This document shows positions 46,454-56,334 of a stretch of DNA of 64,000 bases, one piece after another. Position 1 is the first letter of the stretch, and each line of letters opens with the position of its first letter. A model generated the notes under the pieces. It saw only the letters and a list, made by a program, of their open reading frames with translations, had not been told where the DNA came from and ran no database searches. Position numbers and translations under genes: made by a program. The stretch covers positions 5,146,001 through 5,210,000 of the forward strand of contig NZ_JAVIWL010000001.1 in NCBI RefSeq assembly GCF_034314045.1, written 5' to 3'. Source of the stretch: Glaciimonas sp. CA11.2. GTDB taxonomy: Bacteria; Pseudomonadota; Gammaproteobacteria; Burkholderiales; Burkholderiaceae_D.

Positions 46454-49400
46454 TTATTTAATTAAGCGAGAATCTGAGAACGAAAGCGCTGTAGACCACT
46501 CTGCGTCTTTAGGAGAGAGGACCTCGCTTCTATATTTCTCAAGCAGGAGCCCACGTTTTTTATCCGCTGCCTCTATGGCGCGTTCCTTGACATGTCCAAA
46601 GCCACGAATTTCATCGGGGATATTCGCTAGTTTGATCGCAAACGCGATGTTGTCAACGGTCAATGAAACGCTAAACTCATTAATCATCTGAATATAGTCC
46701 TCGATCAGGAAACGCTCTGTTTTGCGCTCTTCAGAGTAACCAAAGATATCAAAGCGTGTTCCACGCAAGCCTTTGCACTTAGCAAGCACACGAAATGCTG
46801 GCAGCATCCATGATCCAAAATCCTGCTTGATCAATTGTCCCTGACTATTGCGCTTAGACAGTAGCGGCGGCGCAAGATGAAATTTAAGTTGGTAATCTTT
46901 GCCCGGTTCACCCTCAAATTGACTTCGCATTTTTTCAAGAAATGCTGGCTCTGAATACAAGCGAGCAACTTCGTACTCGTCTTTGTAAGCCATTAGCTTT
47001 GCCAGATTCCGTGCAACCACGATAGCGAGTGCGCTGCGCGACCCTTCGTTGATTTCTTTTTCCTTGAACCGAATACGTTCAACAACATCACGATAGCGGT
47101 CGGCATAAGCCTGATTTTGATAGGCACGCAGCAAGCTTTCACGATGTGTGATGACCTTGTCGAGCGATTCTGGCAAATGCATCACAATAGCGCTTTCGGT
47201 TGCCGAAGACGCCAGATCGTCGTGCTTTTCTGATCCATGTTGCGCCAGATATCGCCCCCAATCGAACGCCAGCTTATTTTTTTCCACGGCAACACCGTTT
47301 AATTCAATGGCGCGAATCAGACTTTCATAGGCTAACGGAATCCAGCCTTTTTGCCAGGCGAAGCCAAGCAGCAATGGGTTAGCGTAAATCGCATCACCAA
47401 GGTGCATCAACGCGCGCTGGTTGGCATCCAAAAATTCACACGCATCCCCGATACTCTGACGTAATGCATTTTCAGTTTCAGTCGTAGGGAAAGCCCAGTT
47501 CCGATTGGTGAGAAATTCTGCAGTCGGCGTTTTCGCACTGTTGATGACCGCACGTGTGATATCGCGGCGGGTTTTCGACAGAACATCCGCTGATGCCGAA
47601 ACAATTGCATCACAGCCGATAATCAGACTTGCCTCGCCCATGGCAACACGGGTGGCGTAAATTTCATCCGGTGTCGGCGCAATTTGAATGTGACTGACAA
47701 CAGCCCCACCTTTTTGCGCCAAGCCGGCCATATCTAATACCGTAACGCCTTTATTTTCAAGGTGCGCCGCCATGCCAATGAGGCCGCCAATAGTGACCAC
47801 GCCAGTGCCGCCCACACCGGTTACCAAAATACCATAGCCTGACGCTAACGGCAGGATCTCGGGACGCGGCAGCAATGTAAAATCAGGCGTTTCACCACCA
47901 GCTTTTTGTCCTTTGGATTTGCTCGCTGGCTTGCGCATCTGCGCGCCTTCTGCCGTCACGAAGCTAGGACAGAATCCATTCACACACGAGAAATCCTTAT
48001 TGCACGAAGATTGATTAATCTTGCGCTTGGTACCCAGTGGCGTGACCAGCGGCTCTACTGAAAGACAGTTTGACTTGACCGAGCAATCGCCACAACCTTC
48101 GCACACCGCGTCGTTGATGAACACCCGACGCGCTGGATCAGGATAAGTGCCACGCTTGCGGCGGCGGCGTTTTTCAGTTGCGCAAGTCTGGTCATATATT
48201 AATACCGAAGTTCCCTGCGTATCACGCAACTGACGTTGCAGATCATCCATTTGATCGCGGTGATGGACGGTAACGCCTTCTGGTAACCGAATTTTAACAG
48301 TGTATTTCTCTGGCTCATCGGTGACGATAATAATCTTTTGCGCACCTTCTGCGTGCATCTGATGGGCAATCTGGGGCACCGTCAATATGCCATCCACTGG
48401 CTGACCACCGGTCATTGCCACGGCATCGTTATACAGAATTTTGTAGGTCACATTTGCGCTAGCTGCAATTGCAGCGCGGATCGCCAACAGACCCGAATGG
48501 AAATAGGTACCATCACCGAGATTAACGAAAATATGTTTGTCGTGCGTAAAGTGCATCTGCCCTAACCAGGATACGCCCTCGCCGCCCATTTGGCTAAAGG
48601 TCTCGGTACTACGATCCATCCACATGGACATATAGTGGCAACCAATGCCGGCCACGGCCCGCGATCCTTCCGGGACTCTGGTAGAAGTGTTATGCGGACA
48701 ACCGGAACAAAACCACGGTGGCCGCTCGGTCACGGCGAGCGTTTTCTTGGCTTCATTTTCTTTGGCTTCAATGATCGCCATACGCGCTTGAATACGAGCA
48801 CGAATATCATCCGGAAGATCAGCTTTTGCCAGTCGCGTTGCGATGGCTTTGGCAATCAGAGCCGGTGATAACTCATAACGGGCTGGCAATAGCCAGTCAC
48901 CACGTGGCACCGACCATTCACCACCTTCATTGTCGCGCTCATCGAATTTTCCGTACACCTTGGGCCGCACGTCATCACGCCAGTTATACAACTCTTCTTT
49001 CAATGCGTATTCAAGGATTTGACGTTTCTCCTCCACCACCAAAATTTCTTCCAGTCCGGTCGAAAAAGCTCTGGCATCTTGCGCATCAAGCGGCCAGATG
49101 CAACCGACCTTTAGTAGACGAATACCGATCTTGCTACAGGTCTCATCATCCAGTCCGAGTTCAACCAGCGCCTGACGCACATCCAGATAAGCCTTACCGG
49201 CAGTCATGATCCCAAAGCGCGCAACCGGTGACTCGATCACGACGCGATTGAGTTTATTTGCACGGACATACGCAAGAGCGGCATACCATTTATAGTCAAA
49301 TAATCTGGCTTCTTGCGCTAGCGGTGGGTCCGGCCAGCGAATACTGACGCCGCCTTCAGGCATCGCAAAATCGTCTGGCAACACAATCTTGACCCGTTCC

Positions 49401-50077
49401 GGATCCATTTCAACCGAGGCTGTCGACTCGACCACATCGGTCACACATTTCATACCAACCCACAATCCCGAATAGCGACTCATGGCCCAACCATGTAGAC
49501 CGTAATCGATATACTCCTGCACACTGGATGGATACAAAACGGGAATACCAGCGGCAATTAGTGCGTGCTCCGATTGATGCGCCACTGAAGAGGATTTAGC
49601 AGCGTGATCGTCACCAGCCAGCAATAACACTCCGCCATGTGGCGACGTACCCGCCGAATTGGCGTGCTTAAAGACATCGCCAGATCGATCTACGCCTGGC
49701 CCTTTTCCGTACCACATACCAAACACTCCGTCGTGCTTGCCAGTTGGCCACAAATTGGTTTGCTGTGTTCCCCATACTGCGGTTGCGGCGAGTTCCTCAT
49801 TGACCCCCGCCTGGAACACAATATTATTGACTGCCAGGTGTTTTTTTGCTTTCCATAAAGCCAGATCAAGCGCACCCAGTGGGGACCCACGATAGCCGGA
49901 AATATAACCAGCGGTGTCCAAACCGTGCAATTGATCACGCTGCTTTTGCAACATTGGCAACCTGACCAGCGCTTGCGTTCCACTTATATAGACCCGACCT
50001 CTGTCGACCGTATATTTATCGTCGAGGGAAACCGCTGTTAAAGCGTCTAGCATCGGAGGTGACAAGGGAGAGTTCAC
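46454..50077 (-). CDS. Indolepyruvate ferredoxin oxidoreductase, fused alpha-beta (2-oxoacid oxidoreductase)
   Basis: A 1,207-residue enzyme oxidatively decarboxylating aryl or branched 2-oxoacids to acyl-CoA. N-terminal pyruvate-ferredoxin-type domain ([20 protein letters not shown]), TPP-binding domain near residues 440-600 ([40 protein letters not shown]), an iron-sulfur part ([36 protein letters not shown]), and the gamma-type domain ([20 protein letters not shown]). It lies upstream of the carboxylase genes on the same strand and divergent from a LysR gene, suggesting one regulated amino-acid catabolic operon. Confidence 0.92.
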   Translation of the reverse strand: MNSPLSPPMLDALTAVSLDDKYTVDRGRVYISGTQALVRLPMLQKQRDQLHGLDTAGYISGYRGSPLGALDLALWKAKKHLAVNNIVFQAGVNEELAATAVWGTQQTNLWPTGKHDGVFGMWYGKGPGVDRSGDVFKHANSAGTSPHGGVLLLAGDDHAAKSSSVAHQSEHALIAAGIPVLYPSSVQEYIDYGLHGWAMSRYSGLWVGMKCVTDVVESTASVEMDPERVKIVLPDDFAMPEGGVSIRWPDPPLAQEARLFDYKWYAALAYVRANKLNRVVIESPVARFGIMTAGKAYLDVRQALVELGLDDETCSKIGIRLLKVGCIWPLDAQDARAFSTGLEEILVVEEKRQILEYALKEELYNWRDDVRPKVYGKFDERDNEGGEWSVPRGDWLLPARYELSPALIAKAIATRLAKADLPDDIRARIQARMAIIEAKENEAKKTLAVTERPPWFCSGCPHNTSTRVPEGSRAVAGIGCHYMSMWMDRSTETFSQMGGEGVSWLGQMHFTHDKHIFVNLGDGTYFHSGLLAIRAAIAASANVTYKILYNDAVAMTGGQPVDGILTVPQIAHQMHAEGAQKIIIVTDEPEKYTVKIRLPEGVTVHHRDQMDDLQRQLRDTQGTSVLIYDQTCATEKRRRRKRGTYPDPARRVFINDAVCEGCGDCSVKSNCLSVEPLVTPLGTKRKINQSSCNKDFSCVNGFCPSFVTAEGAQMRKPASKSKGQKAGGETPDFTLLPRPEILPLASGYGILVTGVGGTGVVTIGGLIGMAAHLENKGVTVLDMAGLAQKGGAVVSHIQIAPTPDEIYATRVAMGEASLIIGCDAIVSASADVLSKTRRDITRAVINSAKTPTAEFLTNRNWAFPTTETENALRQSIGDACEFLDANQRALMHLGDAIYANPLLLGFAWQKGWIPLAYESLIRAIELNGVAVEKNKLAFDWGRYLAQHGSEKHDDLASSATESAIVMHLPESLDKVITHRESLLRAYQNQAYADRYRDVVERIRFKEKEINEGSRSALAIVVARNLAKLMAYKDEYEVARLYSEPAFLEKMRSQFEGEPGKDYQLKFHLAPPLLSKRNSQGQLIKQDFGSWMLPAFRVLAKCKGLRGTRFDIFGYSEERKTERFLIEDYIQMINEFSVSLTVDNIAFAIKLANIPDEIRGFGHVKERAIEAADKKRGLLLEKYRSEVLSPKDAEWSTALSFSDSRLIK

Positions 50078-50174
50078 GCGATTTGCCTCTTAAATTTTAA
50101 TTAGGAGAACAGTATATTTATACGGTAATCTTTGGTACAACGACAAATATGCATAGTCGGTATCGGAAAAACGC

Positions 50175-51080
50175 ATGGCATCTAATCTTACGCTCAGACA
50201 GCTGCGATATTTTGTCGCGGTGGCGCACGCGCAACAAATTTCGTTGGCTGCCATTGAGGAAAACGTCTCGCAATCCACCATCAGTAATGGTGTTATTGCT
50301 ATCGAAGAAGAGTTGGGAGTGCGCTTGTTTGATCGCCTGCCACAAGGTGTAGCCCTCACATCTGAAGGGCAAGATTTTTTGCGGCATGCCAAACATATAC
50401 TGGAGTCGGTACGGGATGCGGTAGAAAGCCCGCGTTTTAAGGAAAAAACCTTATCGGGAACGGTCAGAATCGCCGCTTCTTACACTTTACTTGGCTATTT
50501 TTTACCAGAGCAAATGGCACGATTTCGGGCCAGCTATCCCGATGTAGAAATCCACTTACAAGATATGAACCGGCGCGATGTAGAAGATGCGGTGCTTGCC
50601 GGAGAGGTCGATATCGGCATTGTCATTTTGTCTAATGTTCAGCAGCAATCCCGGTTTGAGCATGCGGTTTTGGTACGGTCCAGAAGACAGTTATGGGTTG
50701 CGCCCAATCATCCATTGGCGCAAATTCGTTCTCCGTCGCTGAAGGATATCGCCGAATTTCCGTATCTGTTATTGACCACTGACGAGGGCGAACATTCGGC
50801 CCTTGATTATTGGAAAAAAAATCGGCTGCATCCAAATATTGTCATGCGGACCGGATCAATCGAGGCATTGCGTGGATTGGTTGGTCACGGTTTTGGGGTC
50901 ACCGTGCTGTCCGATATGGTGTTCCGACCATGGTCGCTTGAGGGAAAACGCATAGAGGCGCGTCCGGTATTCGATATGGTGCCGCATATGGATGCCGGAA
51001 TGCTATGGAAGCGCCAGCCAACGTTTTCGGAAGCGGCGCAAGCGTTTCAGCAATTTCTTATTCAATCATTTGGTATATGA
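50175..51080 (+). CDS. LysR-family transcriptional regulator
   Basis: A 301-residue LTTR: N-terminal helix-turn-helix (LTLRQLRYFVAVAHAQQISL, EENVSQSTISNGVIAIEEEL, GVRLFDRLPQGVALTSEG) and a substrate-binding domain (GTVRIAASYTLLGYFLPEQM; VDIGIVILSNVQQQSRF; GLVGHGFGVTVLSDM). It is transcribed away from the indolepyruvate oxidoreductase gene across a 97-base gap, the classical arrangement for controlling the divergent operon. The inducer is unknown. Confidence 0.92.
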   Translation: MASNLTLRQLRYFVAVAHAQQISLAAIEENVSQSTISNGVIAIEEELGVRLFDRLPQGVALTSEGQDFLRHAKHILESVRDAVESPRFKEKTLSGTVRIAASYTLLGYFLPEQMARFRASYPDVEIHLQDMNRRDVEDAVLAGEVDIGIVILSNVQQQSRFEHAVLVRSRRQLWVAPNHPLAQIRSPSLKDIAEFPYLLLTTDEGEHSALDYWKKNRLHPNIVMRTGSIEALRGLVGHGFGVTVLSDMVFRPWSLEGKRIEARPVFDMVPHMDAGMLWKRQPTFSEAAQAFQQFLIQSFGI

Positions 51081-51152
51081 ACACGCATCGCTGCCACGGT
51101 AGTTAGGCAATTGATCGGCTATTTGTCAGCCAGTGCGCAATTTAGGAATTTC

Positions 51153-51626
51153 ATGCTAAGACTTCAACCGTTACCTGATTACCTGTTCGCGGCCTATATA
51201 GATCGCTCCGTAGAACAGTACACGGCCGATCTGATGCAATCTCGAGGATGCGCAGAACCGGTTGCACGCCATCAGGCAGAGAAATCTATTCTGCATCTTC
51301 TGCCAAACGGCAATGCCACTGAAGGTCACCATATAAACGGAATTTGGACTGAAATAGAACCCGACCCGATTGGTGTGCTTTGGTATGAAATAGAAGAATC
51401 AACGCTTTTCATTTACGATTTTGAAGTATATCTGGACTATCGGCGACTTGGTTATGGTGCGGAGGTGCTTAGACTGGTGGAAGCTGAAGCGATCCGCTTG
51501 GGAATGTCACACCTTGAGCTGAATGTGTTCGGTCACAATGTGGGCGCTCGGGCATTGTATGAAGGTACTGGTTTTGAGGCGATTGAGATTACGATGCATA
51601 AACGGATCGCTCAAGCTGCTTATTAG
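51153..51626 (+). CDS. GNAT-family N-acetyltransferase
   Basis: A 157-residue acetyltransferase with the acetyl-CoA motif DYRRLGYGAEVLRLVEAEA and the C-terminal ELNVFGHNVGARALYEGTGF pattern. The ATG at 51153 is preferred (AGGAA seven bases upstream); the frame could extend to a TTG at 51111. The acceptor is unknown. It directly precedes a palindromic repeat element and decayed DNA. Confidence 0.87.
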   Translation: MLRLQPLPDYLFAAYIDRSVEQYTADLMQSRGCAEPVARHQAEKSILHLLPNGNATEGHHINGIWTEIEPDPIGVLWYEIEESTLFIYDFEVYLDYRRLGYGAEVLRLVEAEAIRLGMSHLELNVFGHNVGARALYEGTGFEAIEITMHKRIAQAAY

Positions 51627-51656
51627 GTGGGTTCGATTCGTTGGCAACTGAAACGG

Positions 51657-51886
51657 TTGGCCCTCCGTGGGTGCTGGTCGGGTGTGGCCCGACAGCCAGT
51701 CACTTTTTCTTGCTTCGGCTCGGCGCCCCCGCCAAGAAAAAGTAACCAAAAAGAAGGCGACCGCAACTAACGCTGCCCTTCGGGTTCCCAAGCATTTCAG
51801 CCGCCAGTCGGGTTGAAAGACCAACTCGCTACGCTCAAACATGTGTTCCAACAATTCCCGACTGACAGCTGAAATACTTGGCAGCA
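51657..51886. repeat. Palindromic repetitive element with three nested hairpins
   Basis: Hairpin 1: GTCGGG (51677-51682) with CCCGAC (51688-51693). Hairpin 2: ACTTTTTCTTG (51702-51712) with CAAGAAAAAGT (51733-51743), perfect. Hairpin 3: 25-base arms at 51788-51812 and 51857-51881 with three mismatches. It looks like a REP/MITE-like dispersed element; a degraded partial copy lies at 62567-62625. A low-complexity CAACGG/AACTTCAAG-type stretch follows at about 51900-51990. Confidence 0.7.
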
Positions 51887-52038
51887 TCAATGAAGAGGTA
51901 GGTCAACGTCAACGGCAACTTCAAGAACAACCGCAACGTCAAAGATGACTGCGCCTGCAAGATCAAGAGCAACTTTAAAGGTGGCTTCGTCTACAACAGC
52001 AACAGCCTTGATAGTGGATTTAATTCAGTTTGTACTAA

Positions 52039-52554
52039 CTCCATCTACAAACTTTATATCAAAACGCCTATGAAGATTATCTTGATTATGTCGTCGATAT
52101 TTTCAACAAGCATTTCATTCCTTGCTTCATCGAAGATCAGTTTGGCCTGAAGAACCTGGATTCGATCAACGTCGATATAGCGATGTGGGAATGCGATTAT
52201 CCACATTCGGATTGCACATGGCCGGCGTCATCGAATGTGTTCCACACACAGTCAAGCCATTTGTCTGACGAGATCATCAACAAAATCACGCATCTGAACG
52301 CTTTGCGTGAGTTTTCGTACGATCGTTTCGCTATATTGGGTCGTGAAAACTGTACCGCGGGCGCATTACCCGCACAAGCCACACACGTCAGTATTGAGCC
52401 AGCATTAGGCATGGGCGGCGCGGCTCCAGAGCGCGATCCAACCAAGCCAGTGACCTCCGGTGACATCAATAAGATGTTTGCTGAGGCAGATGCAGCCAAT
52501 CAAAGCGCTGAGTTGATCTCAATTAGCCTAACCTGCGCTCTGTCGGTAGTCTGA
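52039..52554 (+). pseudogene. C-terminal remnant of an amidohydrolase-family gene
   Basis: In frame after a stop at 52036-52038 the sequence reads YEDYLDYVVDIFNKHFIPCF, then IEDQFGLKNLDSINVDIAMW, ECDYPHSDCTWP, and NKITHLNALREFSYDRF. This is the C-terminal third of amidohydrolase-2 family proteins (the E-x-DYPHSD-TWP motif carries a metal-site Asp). The N-terminal two thirds with the HxH metal motif are missing; upstream DNA is low-complexity and unrelated. No start codon or ribosome site is apparent at the proper place. Judged a truncated pseudogene. Confidence 0.75.
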
Positions 52555-52702
52555 TAAGATTATCGGGCTGCTTAGTTTGACCGATTTACGTTTCCCCTAA
52601 CCTGCACAATGATTTCATCGCGCAGGTTTTTTTCGGCGGATGCCAGCGGTTATATTACGACGCTTCTCCGCCGACTTTTCGACTCCTTCGAACGGTATTT
52701 AC

Positions 52703-53425
52703 ATGCCAATTACACGGTTCCAATACAGCCGGATTCCTGCAGAAGCTGAGGCCCTTTGGGTAAAGGTACGAGATTTCCTCGCCAGCACATGAATCCTTTC
52801 GCGACCAGGTACGTCGTTTTATTGACAAAGAAATCGTCCCATACCACGCCCAATGGGAAGCCGATGGAATCGTGCCTCGTGCTTTGTGGCTCAAGGCTGG
52901 CAGTGCTGGTTTGTTATGCGTAACTGTCGCTGAAAAGTATGGCGGCGCTGGCGGCGACTATGGTTACTCGGCGGTATTAATAGAAGAACTCGCTCGTGCA
53001 AATGCCACAGCGGTCGGCTTTACCACTCACTCGGAAATCGTCGCCAATTACATTGGCGCCTACGGCAGCGCAGCACAGAAAGACAAGTGGCTCCCTAAAA
53101 TGGTGAGCGGCGAAATGATTGCCGTCATTGCAATGACGGAACCCGGCGCTGGCAGTGACCTGCGTTCGATCCGGAGCGATGGCGACGAATATGTCATCTC
53201 TGGCTAGTCATGTGTGCCGAGTTGACGGCCGAAGTCGCTGCGATGGTCAAGCTTAACGGCTCAGAAATGCAAGGGAAATTACTCGACGAATTACTGCAGT
53301 TGCACGGTGGTTACGGTTACATGAGCGAATATAAAATCAGTCGCGCATGGGTTGATGCGCGCGTTGCCAGGATTTATGGCGGCACATCCGAAATCATGAA
53401 AGAAATTATTAGTCGGAGCTTGTAA
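52703..53425 (+). pseudogene. Acyl-CoA dehydrogenase remnant with frameshift and internal deletion
   Basis: Three pieces of acyl-CoA dehydrogenase sequence lie in a row. (a) 52703-52792: MPITRFQYSRIPAEAEALWV, an N-terminal piece in one frame ending at a stop. (b) 52764-53207: HESFRDQVRRFIDKEIVPYH, then EKYGGAGGDYGYSAVLIEEL and MTEPGAGSDLRSI, ending at TAG after YVISG. (c) 53210-53425: LLQLHGGYGYMSEYKISRAW, VARIYGGTSEIMKEIISRSL, the C-terminus with its FAD/dimer motif. About 150 residues between (b) and (c), including the catalytic-base region of the middle and C-terminal domains, are missing. Pieces (a) and (b) overlap in different frames and might even come from two different dehydrogenase genes. 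Confidence 0.85.
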
Positions 53426-54245
53426 TCATGCCCCGAAAAAAATAGCAGATATCGTTTTTAGATATCTATGTTCATCACTATTTAATGCCGAACTGCTAGG
53501 CCGGTCCATACGATTCATTTTTCCGCCTGCAATAAATATGTCATTTTAACTACCTTTAAAAATGAAAATTTCACAGCATCCTTTCAAAGAAATATGATGG
53601 GGTGACCTCCGTTAATGGCAGCTTCAGATGAACGGATACCTGAATAAAATCAGCTGAACTTAACATTTTTTGAACTTAAAATCTGCTGAACTAATCATGC
53701 TTTTAAAGCATTTATTTTCTTCAAAAAAATTTCATTTCTTTTCTTAAAACATTAAATATGACTTTTTTTGTTTAACGTATGTGGTTTATACGTATATTCA
53801 GTTTCCCGCAAGATACGTATATTCAGTTCGTCGCAAGATCAATAGCGTACACATAGAAACAATCTTTTTCGTCAGACATCTGAAGCTGTTATTTGATGTC
53901 TCTATTTGGGAAATCTGGCAACACGTTCTTCACAGATTTTCGTCACCCACGCATTACTCTCCCGGCTTATTTGAGCTACCAATTCCTGCAAAAGCGTCAT
54001 AACGGCGTAAGCACCTGTCCAATCCAGCACGCGATACATCAGAATAAATAAACTCCCTAGTCACATTTAGTTAAAAGGGAGCGCAAGTCATCGGTGGGTG
54101 CCGCAATGTTACCGACGATGCGTTCCTATGCCTGCATCTGCGCGGCATGCGAGGCACCATTCGTAGCAGATGTGGTGCTGCCTTATGCCTGTGCTTCTAA
54201 TATCTTATGTCTTCAATCGATATAGATTTTTCGAAAGAACAATAA
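53426..54245. promoter_or_regulatory. Intergenic region with two short direct-repeat arrays upstream of the SulP operon
   Basis: No gene is supported in these 820 bases. Array 1: TGAACTTAA at 53655-53663 and 53671-53679 and TGAACTAA at 53687-53694, exactly 16 bases apart. Array 2: a 25-base unit starting ATACGTATATTCAGTT at 53788 and 53813, two adjacent copies with three mismatches; each contains the palindrome ATACGTAT. The arrays lie 410-590 bases before the SulP start. No clear -35/-10 pair was found near 54246. Confidence 0.55.
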
Positions 54246-56324
54246 ATGAGTAAGTTTTTGCGTCGAGATGAAGAACAAATAGTTGCATTGAATAAGTACG
54301 AGAAGCTACATCATCACTTTCATGATCGTTCGTCGACAGCACGATCAGGCGGACAACGGCTAGTTGAACAATATTATGCCGATGTCCTGCTTTTGTTCGA
54401 TAACTGGAAAGAGACGCTTCTCATTGGAAGACTGGGGTCTAATTTTTTAGCCGGTCTTACCGTGGCTGCCGTTGCCTTACCACTTAATGTCGCCTTGGCG
54501 ATGGCGTCCGGCTTGCCTGCCAGTGCGGGGCTGATCGCAGGCGCGGTGGGCGGTGCACTTTCCGCTCTCTTTGGTGGTGCTACCTTACAAGTCACAGGGC
54601 CAGCAGCAGCATTGAATGTGTTGGTGTTCGGCCTGGTGGCGCAATTTGGCCCGATAGGCGCAGCAGCGGGCGCCATCGCTGTTGGCGTGATTCAACTTTT
54701 GTTCTATGCAATAAGAGCCGGTGGTATCGCACGCTTTCTTCCCGAATCTTTATTAGCCGGTTTTACGACTGGCGTGGGACTAAAACTGCTTGATCAGCAA
54801 ATCCCAAAGCTGCTTGATATCGATTCTCCGGTCAGCGAGCTGGCGCTTAACCTGCACGTGCCTGTGTGGTTAAACACCGTCAACTGGATTGCTGTACTCA
54901 CCGGGCTGTTTGTCATGATTTTCATGCTGGGCCTAGTACGTTTTAAAAAATTTCCTGCCGCTATTGTTGGCCTAACTATCGCAACTGCACTCTCAAGTTA
55001 CCTCCATTGGGATGTACCAGTAATCGGCACTGTGCCCTCAACTCTGCCAGGTTTCTCATTTCCTGAGCTTTCATTGGTTGCATGGACAAATTTATTTGTA
55101 GCCTGTATTCCTTTAGCCATACTGGCATCTGCGGAGAGCCTGCTTTCTGCCCAGGCCATCGAAAAAATACGTCCGCAAACTAAACCTTATGGAGCGAATC
55201 TTGAAGTGTTTGGGCAAGGTATCGCCAACATTGGCGCGGGGATGTTTGGTGGCTTGCCGGTTTCCGGCGTCATCGTGCGCTCAAGCGTCAATGTGCAAGC
55301 AGGTGGGAATAGTCGCATGTCCTCGCTCTTTCACGCCGTACTTCTCCTCATTGCGCCGCTTTTTATGGCGACATGGATAGGCGCAATTCCTGTCCCTGCG
55401 CTGGCTGGACTTCTTTGTGTTATCGGCTATAAACTTATCGATATTGCTACTTTAAAACATCTGGTTCAGCAACATAAACTGCAGGTGATTGTTTACCTAC
55501 TTGCCATGGGTGGGGTACTTTCTGGTCATCTTAGTGTTTGCATGATTTTGGCATGTGCGGTTGCTGGCTTAGACGCATGGATTAACGGAAGAGCCAAGCG
55601 AAGACGACAAGTAGTAGAGCAGAACTGGGATACTCACTTAGCTCAGGGAATTCGCGCCCACTTGCCAGCTAGGCGCACGAGTCCATTCAAGAGCGTGCCA
55701 ACTGCCGTATTTACGCCGCAAGATGAAGATTGGCAATCGCATCTGGATCGAGAACCTGTGGTGCATCCAACCGCATTTGTCCACCCTAATGCATCGATCA
55801 TCGGACACGTTGTTTTAGGTCCGCGGGTGCACGTGGCTGCCGAAGCTGCGCTCCGGGCAGATGAAGGAACACCTTTTTTCGTTGGTGCTGATACTAATAT
55901 ACAAGACGGCGTTGTACTCCATGCCCTCAAAAGCCAATGGGTTCAGGTCGGTGAAAAAAAATGGGCAATCTACGTGGGCGAACGCGTCTCCCTGGCGCAT
56001 CAGGCACTCGTTCATGGCCCCAGTTTCATTGGAGATGATACCTTCGTCGGGTTCAAGGCCGTGGTGCATAACGCGATCGTTGGTTCCAATTGTTCCATCG
56101 GAATCGGCGCGATTGTGGTCGGAGTAGAAATTCCTGATGGACGTTACGTACCGCCCGGCACGCTGGTTGATACAAATGAAAAGGCACAGGCATTGCCTGC
56201 TTCCGAAGCGCATCACCACCACTTCAACGCGGATGTTGTCGATGTCAATCGCGGACTTGCTTCGGCCTATCTGGGAGAAGAAGTTTACTTTCCAGCCACA
56301 CGTGTAAAAAATCTCCTATTCTGA
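54246..56324 (+). CDS. SulP-family anion (probable bicarbonate) transporter fused to gamma-class carbonic anhydrase
   Basis: A 692-residue fusion. Residues about 55-450 are a SulP transporter: NFLAGLTVAAVALPLNVALA, SGLPASAGLIAGAVGGALSA, ATLQVTGPAAALNVLVFGLV, AGFTTGVGLKLL and ESLLSAQAIEKIRPQTKPYG, about 10-12 membrane segments. The usual C-terminal STAS domain is absent. Residues about 510-680 form a left-handed beta-helix closely like Cam/CcmM gamma-carbonic anhydrase: RADEGTPFFVGADTNIQDGV with VLHAL, then YVGERVSLAHQALVHGP and IPDGRYVPPG. The three zinc ligands are present as His559, His585 and His590, and the R-x-D and Q-D catalytic-site residues are kept. The acidic proton-shuttle loop is shortened. 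It starts an operon with two SPFH genes. Confidence 0.93.
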   Translation: MSKFLRRDEEQIVALNKYEKLHHHFHDRSSTARSGGQRLVEQYYADVLLLFDNWKETLLIGRLGSNFLAGLTVAAVALPLNVALAMASGLPASAGLIAGAVGGALSALFGGATLQVTGPAAALNVLVFGLVAQFGPIGAAAGAIAVGVIQLLFYAIRAGGIARFLPESLLAGFTTGVGLKLLDQQIPKLLDIDSPVSELALNLHVPVWLNTVNWIAVLTGLFVMIFMLGLVRFKKFPAAIVGLTIATALSSYLHWDVPVIGTVPSTLPGFSFPELSLVAWTNLFVACIPLAILASAESLLSAQAIEKIRPQTKPYGANLEVFGQGIANIGAGMFGGLPVSGVIVRSSVNVQAGGNSRMSSLFHAVLLLIAPLFMATWIGAIPVPALAGLLCVIGYKLIDIATLKHLVQQHKLQVIVYLLAMGGVLSGHLSVCMILACAVAGLDAWINGRAKRRRQVVEQNWDTHLAQGIRAHLPARRTSPFKSVPTAVFTPQDEDWQSHLDREPVVHPTAFVHPNASIIGHVVLGPRVHVAAEAALRADEGTPFFVGADTNIQDGVVLHALKSQWVQVGEKKWAIYVGERVSLAHQALVHGPSFIGDDTFVGFKAVVHNAIVGSNCSIGIGAIVVGVEIPDGRYVPPGTLVDTNEKAQALPASEAHHHHFNADVVDVNRGLASAYLGEEVYFPATRVKNLLF

Positions 56325-56334
56325 AAGAAATTTA

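Noticed and set aside
51900..51990. Asn-rich coding region before the amidohydrolase remnant
   Set aside because: The open frame reads a CAAC/AAG-rich low-complexity stretch, has no motif, and does not continue in the amidohydrolase frame.
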